A program made the position numbers and the translations under genes. The notes under the pieces were generated by a model. That model did not search any database and had not been told where the DNA came from. It worked only from the letters and a program-made list of their open reading frames with translations. From positions 124,291,838 to 124,355,837 of the forward strand of contig NC_082687.1 of NCBI RefSeq assembly GCF_949987515.2: a stretch of 64,000 nucleotides of DNA. Direction: 5' to 3'. Source of the stretch: Delphinus delphis (Eukaryota > Chordata > Mammalia > Artiodactyla > Delphinidae). Below, in pieces: positions 22,293 to 35,342 of the stretch (positions are counted from its first letter, which is position 1; every line of letters starts with the position of its first letter).

Positions 22293-22637
22293 CTTTGTTT
22301 TTTGTTTTTGTTTTCTGGGTTTTTTAAAATTTATTTTTGGCTGCATTGGGTCTTCGTTGCTGCATGCGAGCTTTCTCTAGTTGCGGTGAGCGGGGGCTAC
22401 TCTTCGTTGCAGTGTGAGGGCTTCTCATTGTGGTGGCTTATCTTGTTGCAGAGCACGGGCTCTAGGCGCACGGGCTTCAGTAGTTGTGGCTCGTGGGCTC
22501 TAGAGCGCAGGCTCAGTAGTTGCGGCGCACGGGCTTAGCTGCTACGCAGCATGTGGGATCTTCCTGGACCAGGGCTCAAACCCACATCCCCTGCATTGGC
22601 AGGCAGATTCTTAACCACTGTGACACCAGGGAAGCCC
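22293..22637 (-). mobile_element. CHR-type tRNA-derived SINE, long form, with 11-bp target duplication
   Basis: Antisense copy. From the left it has the T-rich complement of the tail, GGCTGCATTGGGTCTTCGTT, a GCGGTGAGCGGGGGCTACTC block, the GC-rich body, then the head complement GTGACACCAGGGAAGCCC. The complement of the pol III box B region lies near 22572-22584. It is flanked by exact TGTACAGGTAA duplications, so its edges are certain. Like 17053-17400 it keeps the extra 3' segment. Mutations are scattered, so it is not recent. Confidence 0.93.
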
Positions 22638-22648
22638 TGTACAGGTAA
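22638..22648. repeat. Target-site duplication, right copy (TGTACAGGTAA)
   Basis: Exact match to 22282-22292. Confidence 0.9.
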
Positions 22649-22960
22649 GTCTGAAGAATAAGCGAGCAACAGAAATTATTCTGGAAAGCTTTTCTATCTG
22701 CATTCAGTAATGAGAACGACTAGGAGGAAAGGTAGGAAGCAATGGTACTATGATTTCCTAGACACTAGTTCCTCTGGATACTGTGTAGAAAAAGGAGTTC
22801 TATGGTTGAACATCTCTGGAAAATAGTGCCTACAATATACCCCACTCTACTGAAGTTATACTATGCATATAAGAGCCAAAATCCTGCTATAAAAATAGCA
22901 ACATTTAAAATCCTTACTTAGTTAACTCAACATTTCCAGAACCGATTCGACCGTGGGGAT
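22649..22960. other. Unclassified non-coding sequence
   Basis: No feature recognised between the SINE and the MaLR LTR. Confidence 0.5.
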
Positions 22961-23318
22961 TGCTATGAGCTGAACGTTTGTGTCCCCACTGCAAAAGTCA
23001 CAATGTGATGGTATTAGGAGGCGGTGCCTTTGGGAAGTAATTAGGTTTAGATGAGGTCATGAGAGCTGAGCTCCCACAACAGGATCAGTGCCATTGGGAG
23101 AGGAAGGAGAGACACCAAGGCTTCCTCTCTCTGCCATGTGAGCACATCCCATAGTAAGAACGCATCAGTCTGCAAGCCAGGAAGAGGGCCTTCACCAGAA
23201 AGAACCCAGCCATACAGGCACCCTGATCTCACACTTCCCAGCCTCCAGAACTGTGAAAAATAAATGTCGGTTGTTTAAGCCATCCAGTCTGTGGTGTTTT
23301 ATTGAGCAGACTAATACA
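22961..23318 (+). mobile_element. MaLR (MLT1/MST-like) solo LTR
   Basis: Starts TGCTATGAGCTGAACGTTTG and ends GAGCAGACTAATACA. Between them lie AATGTGATGGTATTAGGAGG, a TTTGGGAAGTAATTAGG block, a CTGCCATGTGAGCACATCCC block, a CCAGCCTCCAGAACTGTGAA block, an AATAAA signal (about 23261) and TTTAAGCCATCCAGTCTGTG. This is the complete plan of a MaLR-type ERVL LTR, about 358 bp. No internal sequence is next to it, so it is a solo LTR left by recombination. The flanking five bases agree only in part (GGGAT against GGGCC). Confidence 0.85.
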
Positions 23319-23322
23319 GGGC

Positions 23323-23340
23323 CTTTTTTTTTTTTTTTTT
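23323..23340. repeat. Poly(T) run
   Basis: Eighteen consecutive T just after the MaLR LTR. No SINE or L1 body follows, so it is a bare homopolymer. Confidence 0.9.
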
Positions 23341-23769
23341 ACATTATATCAATTATATAGTTACAGAGACCACACTTTGGGAATATTGCAATAGGCTGAA
23401 AAGGCTTTACGTAGGAGGGGGAATAAACATGTTCACTTTGGAAATCCATCACTTCATGTATATTTGTGGAAAACAGGAGGGAGGAAATACTGGAAGCAGT
23501 AGGAGTAGAAGATACTACTAGAATAGATGAGGGAACAGGAGGAATCAAAGACAGCGGAAGGCTTTCTGGGTTGAACACCTCAGGAGGTGCCAGCTGTCAC
23601 TGACTGGGATGGGAAGGACTTCAGGAGGAAAGGGTTGTAGGGTAAAATCAAGGCACAGCCCCAAAATACTAAGACTACACTCTATGTTATGTGTACATAT
23701 TATTAAAGCAAAGTATCAAACCCATCTCATCATTTTACTTACCTTGGGATATTTTTTTAAGAGGTAAAG
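23341..23769. other. Unclassified non-coding sequence
   Basis: No feature recognised. Confidence 0.5.
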
Positions 23770-23890
23770 TCCTGAGACACTCACACATAGATTTTTGTTC
23801 CAGCAGGTCTGATGTAGGGCCAGAGAATTTATATTCCTACACAACTTCTCAAGTACTTCTGATGACCAAACTAGCTTGAGCGTCACAGCT
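23770..23890 (+). mobile_element. MER5-type hAT DNA transposon fragment
   Basis: Matches the MER5A right half in order: a CAGCAGGTCTGATGTAGGGC block, GAGAATTTATATTCCTAC, TTCTCAAGTACTTCTGATGA, then CCAAACTAGCTTGAGCGTCA. MER5 is a non-autonomous Charlie-family element, fossil in all placental mammals. Confidence 0.7.
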
Positions 23891-26404
23891 AGATCTTTTG
23901 CCTAGCCATATTGCTTGCACTTAGCAAGTGCTTAATTACTATTAACTGAAAGAAGGACAATGTAATCCCAGGGCAGAACAGGACACTGAAATCCCAGGTT
24001 AGAACCTTGCATTTGGGGAACTGGGAAGTAGTGAAACTGTAGAGAGAAAAGGAAAGCTAACATAAGCAGTCAGGATACCTGAGGCCAAGTATCTGCTCAA
24101 ACACAAAGTGGGCTGATCTTCATTTGCTTCACTTATAAAATAACCTGTAATGACGCTTCGGACTCCACAATTCAGAGTTTGCAAGATATCACGTGGTGAG
24201 TGTTTGCAATGGGTAATTAGGAGGGCAATGACCACTTATTTTATCAGTGCAGTCAGCACATAAAAAGTGAATTAGTCTTTAGTACTAGACGAACAATATA
24301 GTTGAGGGGCCATAACTGCTAAGATGAATTCTACAGATCACTGATGCATAGAGTTCAAGAGATTGCCCGTGCAAGAGTACTGTAGTTATTTTGCTCCCGT
24401 AATGCTCCAAATGATCCACTATCATTGCAAAACATTTTTTATGTCAAGAGCTTATACCTTTTATGAGAGAAGTAATTTTTTTGAAGAGTTTGCTGGATCC
24501 ACATTGAAAAGTACTTATACCACTTGGAAACCTCCTGAGTAAATGCAGGAGCCCAGCTGCTTTTATTTTCAAGTTTCTGTGAAGAGTATCAAAGGGGATC
24601 GGGGAAGGAGAAGAGGATTTCAGCCCTCAGAGCACTCTTTCTGCAAGAAAGGCCAAGGAAGGGCATACTAAAACTGAATCCGAATCAGACTATGGTGGTG
24701 GTGTTCACATTGCCACCATAGCCCTGCCTCAAGCAGCAGTTATCTTTCAAGTTTTCTTCCTTCATTCAATATTTTGTGAACTTCCCATATCAACAATACT
24801 AGGTTAGGTGTCTCTTATATTTTCCTTCTTCATGGAAACCAACACGCTACCCTCTAAATAACTATAAACTTTCCAAACAGAACAACAAAACAAACTACTG
24901 AGCTGGGAGGATATGGTATATTACTCACCACTCCATTTTTAATTCTGCGTTCAAAGCACTTATTTCTTTTTTCTTCTTAATTTGCTTTGGATAAACTATG
25001 CTTAAGCTTTTTCTCCCTCCTGCAGAATGGAAATATTTACAACAATGTATCCAGTCACTACAAAGCAATTTAGTCGTCTCATGGAATCCATCATGATGGG
25101 ATTTTTACCTGCTCTTGATTAGTCCATGACCACTCCCCCACTTCCCCAAACTGTTTTTTCACCAATTGTCTGATGAATCCAACATGAGGTGCCTGCTACA
25201 CAGCTGTGTATTGATTTATGCATAACTGTATATCTCATCTGGCTCCTTCTGGTGGAATTATTTTCTCTTACCTCCAATATCAGAGGAGACCCTATCCCAG
25301 ATTCTCTTTCTGCTCTTTCTACCAGTACATTCCTAATACTCACAGAGCTAGAGTTTGTCATATTTCCAAATTGGCCTACCCATTCCTAATTATTTAAAAA
25401 TACTCTGTACTTTGAAACATGACATTTTACTGAATTATGAACCTTACGAAACAGATGCTAAGAAAACATCTGATATTAAAATACATATTTTTCAATACAG
25501 TATTATGATCTTCTGGGAAACAAATTTATAAGGATCATCTGGTTGCAAAATGTGATTTTTAGGATTGGAACACTGAAAGCATTTAGCATATTTTTGGTAT
25601 ATGCACTATAAAAATTAACATCAAGAGAGTTCTCAGGACATGCTGAATGTCATAAAATCAATCAGGGCTATATGGTGCCTAAAAAGCTACACTAAAAATG
25701 CCCAAATTGTTCCTGATACTAAAAGTGACACTGTGGAAACAATAATTTTTAAATAGCATTCATTATTATAAACCAATACTAATCACTGGCACATTCACTA
25801 CTGCTCTTCAACTCCTAGAATCTTACAAATTACTCAAACTGTTAAAACTCTACCAGTTTCTGAGTTATCTCTTCCATGTAGTGTTGCACTTTACAGGTGT
25901 TAACTCCTTTTGATTCCTTTATTAAATACCCTTAAACACCTTAAAAGGGATTATCCAATGAACTTGGATGCCACTAAGTTAACTTTAACATCATTATAAC
26001 CAAGAGAAGCAAAATTCATCTGGGCATTTTACAACTATAAAATAAATGAAAACAGTGTTTTTCAAGTCCCTGTGGTGAGGATGAGGTACTGTCTGGCAGA
26101 GAGGAATACAACTAAAGCCAGTCAGTAATAAGAAGAAACAAGTGGCAATCCTAGTCAAAATCTTCTTAGATCATAGAGCCATGATAAACTTTACAAGACC
26201 AAGCCAAAAGGCCACTATTCATACCTATTTTGTTATTGCTTTCTTTAAATAAAATCAGTGTTACTATTGGTCAAAAGCCAATTCAGTGAAACAATCAGTG
26301 AAAATCCAAAGTAGATACCATTTATAATTTTGTGAAAGAAAGGAAACTGATGCAAATATATTAAAAGTCATATACATTCCTATCAACTTTTAAAAAATCA
26401 ATTG
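23891..26404. other. Unclassified non-coding sequence
   Basis: About 2.5 kb with no gene, RNA or repeat I can name. A short stem, TATGGTGG then CCACCATA (24691-24720, 14-base loop), is the only local structure noted and may be chance. Confidence 0.5.
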
Positions 26405-26487
26405 TTCAAAGAAAAAAGAAAAGGGAAGAAGGGAAGGAGGGTGGGAAGAAGGAAGGAAGGAAAGAAGGGAGGGAGGGAGGAAGGAAA
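26405..26487. repeat. GGAA/GGGA-rich purine microsatellite
   Basis: Purine-only stretch grading from AAAGAAAAAAGAAAAGGG into GGAAGGAAGGAAAG and GGGAGGGAGGGAGG units. It is a degenerate tetranucleotide array with only one T. Confidence 0.9.
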
Positions 26488-29400
26488 ACATTTAGCAATC
26501 AAATCTTTCTATAACACATATTCATACAGATACATTTTGAGATTTATCCACAAAGGCCAGTTTAATATTTGACCTTCTGCAGTGCTAAACATCTCTAAAC
26601 CTCAGACTTCTTTGCTATAAAATAGCCAAAATAGCCAAAAATAATATCTTCAGCTTACAAACTATATATATCTGATAAATATCTTTATATAGCATACCAA
26701 GAAGTCTCTAAATGTGAAAAAAAAATGATAAAAAGAAAAAGTTATCATTTTTTTCTTTACTGAGGAAAAATATGTATCCACTTCTGCAGTGTATGTACAA
26801 CCTTCATATAGAAACAAGTAACAAAATTATATAAATAAACCAGCTGAATACTTTTCAGGATTACTGGTCCTTTGATCTATTTTTAATATTAAAAACTATA
26901 ATTTGGTGTTCTAGTTGACGTTTAATACACATTCAGTTCTTAAACCAAACATGAAATTTGTCATTTAAAAATGTGTTTGTTGACAAGTTATGCCTTTTTG
27001 AAAATTAATTGAGTTAATCAAACAGCTTGTGACACTTAAGTGGGAAAATAAGAGATTCTGCCTACATATAATCTGATCTTCGTAATGAAATATTTAATAG
27101 TATATGATATAAAATAATTTTTCCTGTATCACACATAATTATACATTATCATTAACATTCCAAAGCGGAGTTTGCCAGACATTTACCCAGACTGCACGAA
27201 CACTGGTAGATGCTGTCTGAGACAGTCACTGTTTTTCATGTGGTACATAACTAACTTTGAGAATTAGACTACTGAACTCATATATTAACTATCCCCAACC
27301 AATGGAAAGTAAAAAGAATTACCTGACCTACCCTGCATGTGTATTCTGACAATAGCAATGCTATTTCTGCTGTGGCCCTGCCACCTCGTGTTCTCTTCCT
27401 AAGCACACAAGCAATTTTACCTTTTTTTTTTTTTAAGTACAGTGAGACATGTTATGAGAGCTCATGTGTGAAAGATTTGAGATATTTTGCTTTAATAAAA
27501 AGAAAACTGAAATTCACCTCTTGCCTTTGGCTGCATCTCTGTATGCACAAAGAAGTGGAAATTTAATGCAAGTGTCAAGACCTACATAATCCTGTTATTG
27601 AGGGGGGAAAATTAAAGATGAAATGATCCGGATTTGCTGTGCATACTGGGCACATTTTTTGGATAATTCTTCAACTCTCTACTTTTACTGGTTCCCATTA
27701 TTTTACTGTGTAGTCTTTACAAAGTGCCTAGAAACTCAGGAGATAAGTTAACTCAACACTCTTAAGATCTCTGACTCCAGACAATGTACTTTGGTGGAAA
27801 GCCAGGTTTTAAGTCCTTCGGGGAGGCTTTAGGGATAAAATGATAGAAGATGAGACAGAAAAAAGAGCATTATAATCACTCATACAAAAAAGAGAGAGAG
27901 AGATTAGGAGAAGGAGGAATATTGGCTCTGACGAAAAAAGGTGGATTCAATCAAATGTGTTCATAACCACAGTGAGAGAAAATGAGCTCAATTAGAGAGA
28001 ATACAATTGGTCCTATAAATGACAAGTGTTGATTTGAAGAAAACATTCTTAACATATATCATTTATTAATAAATAGTATATTGAAAAATTGATAAAAAGA
28101 AGAGAATTCCATCAGGCAGTTTTATAACCACCTGTTAGAGATAAATTCCAAAAATTTAATGTAGCTATATAAAAGATCAATTGATTTTTAAGTATATAAT
28201 TGATGTTGGAAGATTCAGTGTTCACTGATCTAAAACATATCCACATACATCTCTACAACATAACTATAAACCTTGATAGCAAATACAAATACTTTAACTG
28301 TCACATACAATTTAATCTCAGCAAAATAAACATATTATTAACTCGGAAGAACTGTATCTCTCTACAAGAGAATCTGCAAACTAGCTAAATGCCAAACTTA
28401 GATTAAAAACATATTTTTGTACCTTGTTGGTAAACCAGAGTAAATATGTTTCCCATAACCCATCAGTATTTAATTAACATATGATAACTGTCCTATTAAA
28501 CCTAAATTAAATCCTTAATGGAAAGGTAGTTTAGAATGCAACTGCAGCTTCTTTTCATGTAAATTATAACTACTCACAAAGACCAAAAACAAATCTCAAA
28601 TGCAAACTATCTGAAGTGATTATATATATAGCTCGATTTAGGAGAATGGAATCTCAGAAACCAAAAGAAAGCAAAACTTGGAAGGAGGGAGTTTGACAGG
28701 CATCAATAATTTCCTTTTTCTTTTTAACATTTTTCTTCTTTTATTTTAAAATGTTGCTATGAATTCAACTGTATTCATTCAGCTATCCAAATATAATTTG
28801 GGGTCTAAAATTGTTTATATGCTTTCCTCCTGCCTAGCAACCCAACTGCTTTTGACTGCCTCCCAGAAAATGTGCCATTTTTCCTTCTGTTTATTTCTCC
28901 AGTATACCAGCATTCATCTGTTAAGCCTGCTTTAATGGAAGTCTTTCAGTATGCCATGCAACGTTTTGCTGGGGGAAGGAAGGTTTCTGCCTGACAATCA
29001 TGTGTGTAGTAGACCAAGGCTGAGGGCTTGCAGGAAGAACCAAACATTAGGACCGTCTCTTGTCTGGGAACGCTGAGAATGTTTATAGAATATTCTGTGT
29101 TAGGAAATGTCTGCATGAAGGAAAGTCTCCAATAAAGTTTGTTTGGAATTAGTTGTAACCTCCCTGTTTGAGGATATTGCACGATTTGAGGATGACATCA
29201 GGTAGGAATAAAAGACAGAAATAAGATCAAGAATGTGTTTTACTTTCTTTTTAGGCAGCCAAGAATAACTTGCTTTGCATGATCATGGAACCACTTCAGT
29301 AAAATGTTTAAATCTCAGTATTCTATGCATAATAAACCCACAGGAGCATTTAAGCCCTGAACAACCTCCTTTTCTTAATCCAACCACATAAACCACTACT

Positions 29401-30697
29401 CTACAAAGCATAGATTATGTGTACCTGAAAAATATGTTCAAACAAGTATTAACAGGTATGATACACTACATACCATTTACTTTGAATGGTTTTGATAAGA
29501 ATAACCTGGGTACTAGAAACCCTCATATAATATCAGAACCCTATCATTGCCATCATCCTGTACCACAGAATCAAATAAGCAGAACTGAATGGTTTGCACA
29601 GTATGTCTTCTTTTATATTGTTGTGGGAAACGGCTTTAAACCAGTAAAGTGACAAGAAAATCAACAGGAATTAACAAACTATTTCAAAACTAGTTAATTC
29701 ATTGTTTATAAGGCCACCACTTGATAGAGAATGAAACCAATTATTTGACCAGTGCAATGTGACACAGGTGGTTAAGACGGTCCTACAACAGTAACATTTG
29801 TACTTCTACATCCTCATTACTCAAAGGATCTCATCAGGTCTATTGAAGAAATGTACCAGGCCAACATATACTATGAGAATTAGAATGCAACAAACACTTT
29901 AGTTGAAGCCAATTCTTACCTTTCAGACAACTAAATGAGAGTACAGTAAGCTGAAGTATGATTTGAGGTAAAATCAGCTGATTTCTTGCCATAATGTAGC
30001 CCAAGGCCACTATACACAGAACGTAATGATACCAGGGTACCAAAAATTTCACAGGACTCATGCCTCCTTCATGAGAAGGCATTGTTTAGAAGAAGGTTAC
30101 ACCTTATTCATCCAGTCAAACACTGAGTTTCAGAGAAATGGGATAAATGAGACCAAGGTCAGGAAAGATCATAAATTTCTCAAACACAGTGAATTAGCCA
30201 TAAGGAACCACACAAAAATCCTTGGCCATCTAAGAGACTGCAAGAGAACTCTGATTGCCTTGTAGGAAGAAATATTGAAAGCGCAGAGGGAACTATGGAA
30301 AGGACAAAGGTAGCCCAAAGAAAGCTTGCTCCCTCCTAATTTGGGCTAGGCCCACCCTATTCCAGACCAATCTAGTTTTAGGTTATTCCTTACCTCTGCC
30401 ATTACTCTTTAAATTATTTTTGCCAAAATTGCCTCAATCTTGCCCTGTCTCTTATAAAGATGAAGGATGAAATGAATAGATGTCAAAGTATTTTCAGCTG
30501 TTTAGAATGAAGACTCTCAATAAAGAGCATTATTTTTGGTGTTGCTGTTATAATTCTACTGATTCTTTTAAGATTATCTTGAACGTATTCATCTAATTAT
30601 AGATCACAGAGGGAAAAAAGTGTCATGGGTTGGATAGCTTCTTCATGCTCAAGTCAATCTTTGTAACTTTCAAAATCAATATTAGCCTTTCAGAGAT
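26488..30697. other. Unclassified AT-rich non-coding sequence
   Basis: About 4.2 kb with no supported feature. Homopolymer T (27421-27434) and short GA (27892-27902) runs occur. Open frames are all under 82 codons and have no recognisable domain, splice context or conserved motif. Confidence 0.5.
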
Positions 30698-30792
30698 ATA
30701 TATATGTATAGCTGATTCACTTTGTTATAAAGCAGAAACTAACACACCATTGTATAGCAATTATACTCCAATAAAGATGTTAAAAAAAAAGA
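30698..30792 (+). mobile_element. LINE-1 3' end, very short 5'-truncated copy
   Basis: Sense copy of the last 95 bases of an L1: GCTGATTCACTTTGTTATAA, AAGCAGAAACTAACACACC, TATACTCCAATAAAGATG, then A9. This is the same 3' end type as 488-734, in the opposite orientation. The AATAAA signal lies near 30770. No target duplication is clear. Confidence 0.85.
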
Positions 30793-32724
30793 AGTCCTTA
30801 AGCCAGCCACGATATCCTGGCTGGAAAGTCACATACTAAGCCTGATTTCTGTTTCTTTTTTTAAAATACTAGAATGCCAATTTATTAATAAAAATACAAC
30901 TGTTAGACAATCCAGTTAGCCTAACTACTGCATTCTCCTTTCTCCCTGCAGTTCTGAGACTAAGCCTAATTTCTGGAGCTTACTCCATGCTTTGCCCCTG
31001 AAGGTGTGACCCATACATAATTTTTCTCTCTGATTATAGCTTAACACAAAGATTTCCAGGTCTACTCTGTGTTTGGGAACCATCATATTTCTCTGAGCAA
31101 ATATATGTGCTTGTATCCCCATTGTTCCCATAACCATAGACTAGAAAAACACTAAAATGTAAGAAAGACTTCAGTCCAGATGACTACACTGAAAACCAGG
31201 ACAGTCCACCTCTCCATTCACACAGCCCCAGCTGCTCACTCTTCCAGGTCTTGGAGAGAATTTCCACACAGTAAGGAGCCAGTCCCCCCATCCCCTCACA
31301 CCCACCCAAACCAGCACAGACTTCACAGAGCAATACTTAAAAGACTCATTCCATCCTTAGATTACTCCATTGTCTAAAATGCCCTCTCCCCAATCCACAA
31401 AACAAAACAAAAAACTTACAGTAAGAAATAGAAAAAAGAATCAGACTACATTCATCCACTTCACTCTAATTTTGTTCCTGAGAATACAGGGGGTCCTAGA
31501 GGAGAACATTCATGTCGTTAACCATTACTCAAGCACATTCACAACTTCCCCTTTACTCTTTCTGCAGTTCACAGGCTTGGTTTCTTAAACATGGCATTAG
31601 AAAACCTTTACAACTAAAAGCGAATTTCTTTACCAAGCTGTATGCTCCATCCATAAAAATTTTATTGCTTCCTAAAGAGCATCCACAGTAACTCCCAAGA
31701 AGGACAGAGACTAACCCCATTTCTTGAGTGTGGTGGTGGTTCTCTTAATTACTTGTTATCTGGTTGAGATGTTTGTTGTTGTTTTTAGATGAAGAGTCTG
31801 TATTATGCCTGTAGACAAAAATCTTGATTCTTTATCCATTAAATATGCCCAGACGTATATCTTTTAAAAAGTGAAGAGATTCTAAGCTAAAGAGACATTA
31901 AAGCTTTATTTGTTTTCACTTTTAGAGAAGATGAGAAATGGCTGGAATCTAAGGATTACAAGAAAAGAAGGAAAAATATGAGGGTAGAATGAAAAGGAAG
32001 ACAGAACTAGAGATATTTTTTGGAAAGAAATGTTAGGAGACCTCACACAAAAGTGGTAAAATAATTTTAAAAAAAGAAAAGGCATTTTCTCCCATTCTCA
32101 TCCATCCAAGCATTGTGTCTAGGTAAAAATTGTTCATCATTATAACTAAAATATAGCAAGGTCTGAAACACAGTCTATTAAACCATTGAAAATGAAGCAG
32201 ATGCAATTCTACTCTCAATACAAAATACATTTCCAAATAATCACCTAACACCCTATCTAATATCTCACAGCCCTCTTTGGTAGCCGAAAACACCAGTCAT
32301 AGAATAGAGACATTATATGTTGGATAAAGGAATTCTATGCACTTCAAAAATGAAATCAATAATTTATATTGTTTGATTGCTCCTCTAGCTTACAATATGA
32401 CCCCAGCAAATACTCCTTTAAAAAAGAAAGTCTTTTACAAGATTACACCCAAGACTTTCATATTATTTGATTTTAAAAGAACTTTCTTCTATTATTTAAA
32501 CAACACATGAGGAAAGAATTCAATGTGATGGAAAGACATTTGGCTGGACTATTCACAGTCACAGTGAAAATTTTTTTAGCTTCTTCATGATTCTATGTCA
32601 GTGGTACTCAGAGAACCTGTAACACAAGGAGAGAGTCCCATCAGACCAAGAGATTTCTAGCTAAACACCAGCTACATTATACTCATCCAAAAAGAAGAAG
32701 GTGGGAAATAATTTTAATCATTGT
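30793..32724. other. Unclassified non-coding sequence
   Basis: No gene recognised. C-rich sequence near 31185-31330 is different in composition from its surroundings but matches nothing I know. Confidence 0.5.
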
Positions 32725-32776
32725 GGCACTAGCACTTACCCAAATGCCTGGAATTAGTTAGCTGCTCAATAAATAT
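32725..32776 (+). mobile_element. L2/MIR 3' end fragment
   Basis: AAATGCCTGGAATTAGTTAG then CTGCTCAATAAATATGGAAAG corresponds to the L2/MIR terminus (GCCTGGCACATAGTAAGTGCTCAATAAATAT). It runs straight into a GA-rich microsatellite, a common origin for such tracts. Confidence 0.5.
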
Positions 32777-32833
32777 GGAAAGAAGAAAAGAAAGAAAGGA
32801 GGAGGGAGAGAGAAAGAAAGGAAAGGAGGGTAA
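32777..32833. repeat. GAAA/GA-rich purine tract
   Basis: Purine-only run (AAAGAAGAAAAGAAAGAAAG then GAGGAGGGAGAGAGAAAG), grown from the A-rich end of the preceding L2/MIR remnant. Confidence 0.85.
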
Positions 32834-33035
32834 GAAATGGAATAATTTGACCCAACGAAGAATTCAGCAACTCATTTATTTCAAGCTGTTTGGAGCATAA
32901 ACACACTATAGGATAAAGATAATTGACAGAATAAAGTACTTTGCTTTTTGCTTCACAATAAAACATTCATATTTGCTCAAATAAAATTGTGCTCTACTTC
33001 TTTCTTTACATCTTGGTCATTAGCCGTTGAATGGA

Positions 33036-33105
33036 CACTAACTGTACTAAAAAATAAAACCTATGCAATTAACTGAAATTTTGTCTGTGGCAGATCCTTA
33101 TTGTG
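33036..33105 (+). repeat. Unclassified 70-bp repeated segment, copy 1
   Basis: Shares a nearly identical core (ACTGTACTAAAAAATAAAAC, then CTATGCAATTAACT, then AAATTTTGTCTGTGGCAGA) with 35272-35342, about 2.2 kb away in the same orientation. Only a few substitutions and one small indel separate the copies. The flanks are unrelated. I do not recognise it as any known transposon end. Confidence 0.85.
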
Positions 33106-34599
33106 GGAATTCCAATCTACTATTTTCTCCCCTAAGCTTTTTTATACTATGACTAAAAGTCAGAATAGACTATTTGAGTATGGTTTCTATTTGTTAGGAT
33201 AATTTAAATTTTTATCCTGTGATTATGATTTCTACATGTGTCCAAACCAAGGAAGTAATGTGCATGCATCGGCAGCACCTAGAAATTGCAAGTAAATAAA
33301 GGATTTGCATAGTAAGTTCGTTTCCTTGTGATTCTGCTCCGCATTCTATTTTTGTGTGCTGTATTGAAAATAGATGCTGGTATCTACAATGTGGGTTCTT
33401 TCCTTTTTCACCAAATTTAAATTTACTCACCTGAATAATGTGAATAAGTATAAAAGAACACTTTATGTGATACCAGTCTTCTAACCACTAGTCTTCTTTA
33501 GAACCTCAGAGATAAATTTAAATTATATTTTCAGGAAATCAATCCCATAGGTTTTGGATTTCCTCCTACTCCTCATTGCTCTTACTACAACCATATCCAA
33601 ATTCTAACAGATTCTTTTTTTCACAATAGACAATTCTCCTTTTGTGAGACTGACCAGCAATAGCAAATCACCAAGTCACTTTCCCACAGTCACTTGGAGC
33701 TCCTTGCTTTTCACTGACAGACTAATTAACATGAGCCAGTATGTTACGTGCATCGTATTTAATGATGATACTTTGGGCTATCCAATCTTCTTTCATGTTA
33801 ACACTAAACACCATTCCATAATTGCAATTTATTCTTTTAGAGAGAGCTTCACCCAAAGCAGTTTGACACAATGAGAAAAACTCACTCTCCTAATCCTAAA
33901 GGCACTAGTGAAATGTGACGATCAATATTTCTCGGCCTTCAAAAAGTATCCGTCAATGAATAAAACCAAAAGTATACTGAATATTTTTATTCAACTCTTA
34001 CACTTATCACATAAGGCCCTTATCATCTAAATAACCAGGATCCTGAGTTTCCTTGTGTTTTAGGGGGTTGCTATCAAATGCTGAATTCATGCCAAATTTC
34101 CCTCTGGTCTCTCTTGTTGTTCACAACTTCAATACAGGCAAAGAAGCAACCACATTTGTTCTGCTTTATCGTAGATGGTAGCCCAACCAAAAAAATAATT
34201 GAATATATCTGTTTCCTGTTTCACAAAGCTGGCATTTTGCTTTCAGCACTCTTCACTGCATTAACGCCTCTCTCAATTAGGCAGTGAGAGGAGAGGGGAA
34301 AATGCACATACTGCACTCTGGCATTTCAACAGCAGTGTCTCTAGTCAATTCCAGCAGAGCATCTTGCCTTCTGATTTAATCCCTCTTGTCAGTTGCTCAT
34401 CATAAACTGTACAAGTATGTTGCATATATTTTACAATTCACAATTCTGCAGTGGGAAAGAGAATGTGTCTACTGATGCATAATGCATGAGCAAAGCTTGA
34501 AAACAATCTGCATGCCTTTAAAATCTTATTTGAAATCAGATGATTTATGTTCGCTCTAATTGTCAAGATAATAATAACTGATAAATTATATATATAAAT
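33106..34599. other. Unclassified non-coding sequence
   Basis: No gene or repeat recognised. Confidence 0.5.
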
Positions 34600-34692
34600 A
34601 AATGGAGAGAGAGAGGAAGAAAATAAAAGAGAGGGAGAAAGAGAGAGAGAGGGAGAAAGGGGGGGAGGGGAGAGAGAGAAGAGAAAAAGGTT
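34600..34692. repeat. GA-rich microsatellite
   Basis: Irregular (GA)n with AGGGAGAAAG variants and a G8-like interruption near 34661. The antisense open frame across it is low-complexity leucine/serine repeat and not a gene. Confidence 0.9.
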
Positions 34693-35271
34693 AGTCATCT
34701 CTAAGTTTACCTAATGATAACTAAGCTCATCATAAAATGAAAACATGAGCAACAGATTTGTAAACCCCACACTTCGGATTCCCCACTGTATCTGAGAAAA
34801 ATCAATCTTGTATGAGCAAATATAACTCAGTACTACAGAGCTGAGGATGAAAAATGGCATTCCTTTCTTTACATGAAATCATTTCTCCATCAGAGTAGCA
34901 ATGAGACTAAAGACTTGAGATAACTGCCCTTTAATATGAAATCTATTTCGAGTCTACTACTCGTCTTTCTGTTACAAAAATTAAAAGTGAACAGAATCCT
35001 AGGATTCTCTGCACAAACTCATGTTGAGGGCCTATACTTCCCGCCATGTAATCTCCATTCTCACTTTTTGCATCTCTCAGCATGCCCCTTACCTCTAACT
35101 TTTATCATGAGCTTTAACCCATTGTTCTTTCACTTCCCATTAAAACTTTGTCTTTCCCTTCCCACTTAAACTTCTGTTTTATTTCCAATCCTCCCCATTT
35201 TCATTTTTCTCTGCCTTTCTACACAGAATAATGAAAAAATTTTAGTTCACGGCATTCTGCATTAGGAGACA

Positions 35272-35342
35272 ACATTAACTGTACTAAAAAATAAAACCTA
35301 TGCAATTAACTTAAATTTTGTCTGTGGCAGAATCCTAGTTGT
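35272..35342 (+). repeat. Unclassified 70-bp repeated segment, copy 2
   Basis: Near-identical to 33036-33105 in the same orientation. Differences include C/T near the start, G/T in the middle of the shared block, and an extra A before ATCCTA. Confidence 0.85.

Noticed and set aside
24691..24720. 8-bp stem with 14-base loop as a regulatory hairpin
   Set aside because: Stems this short are expected by chance in 64 kb; no supporting context.
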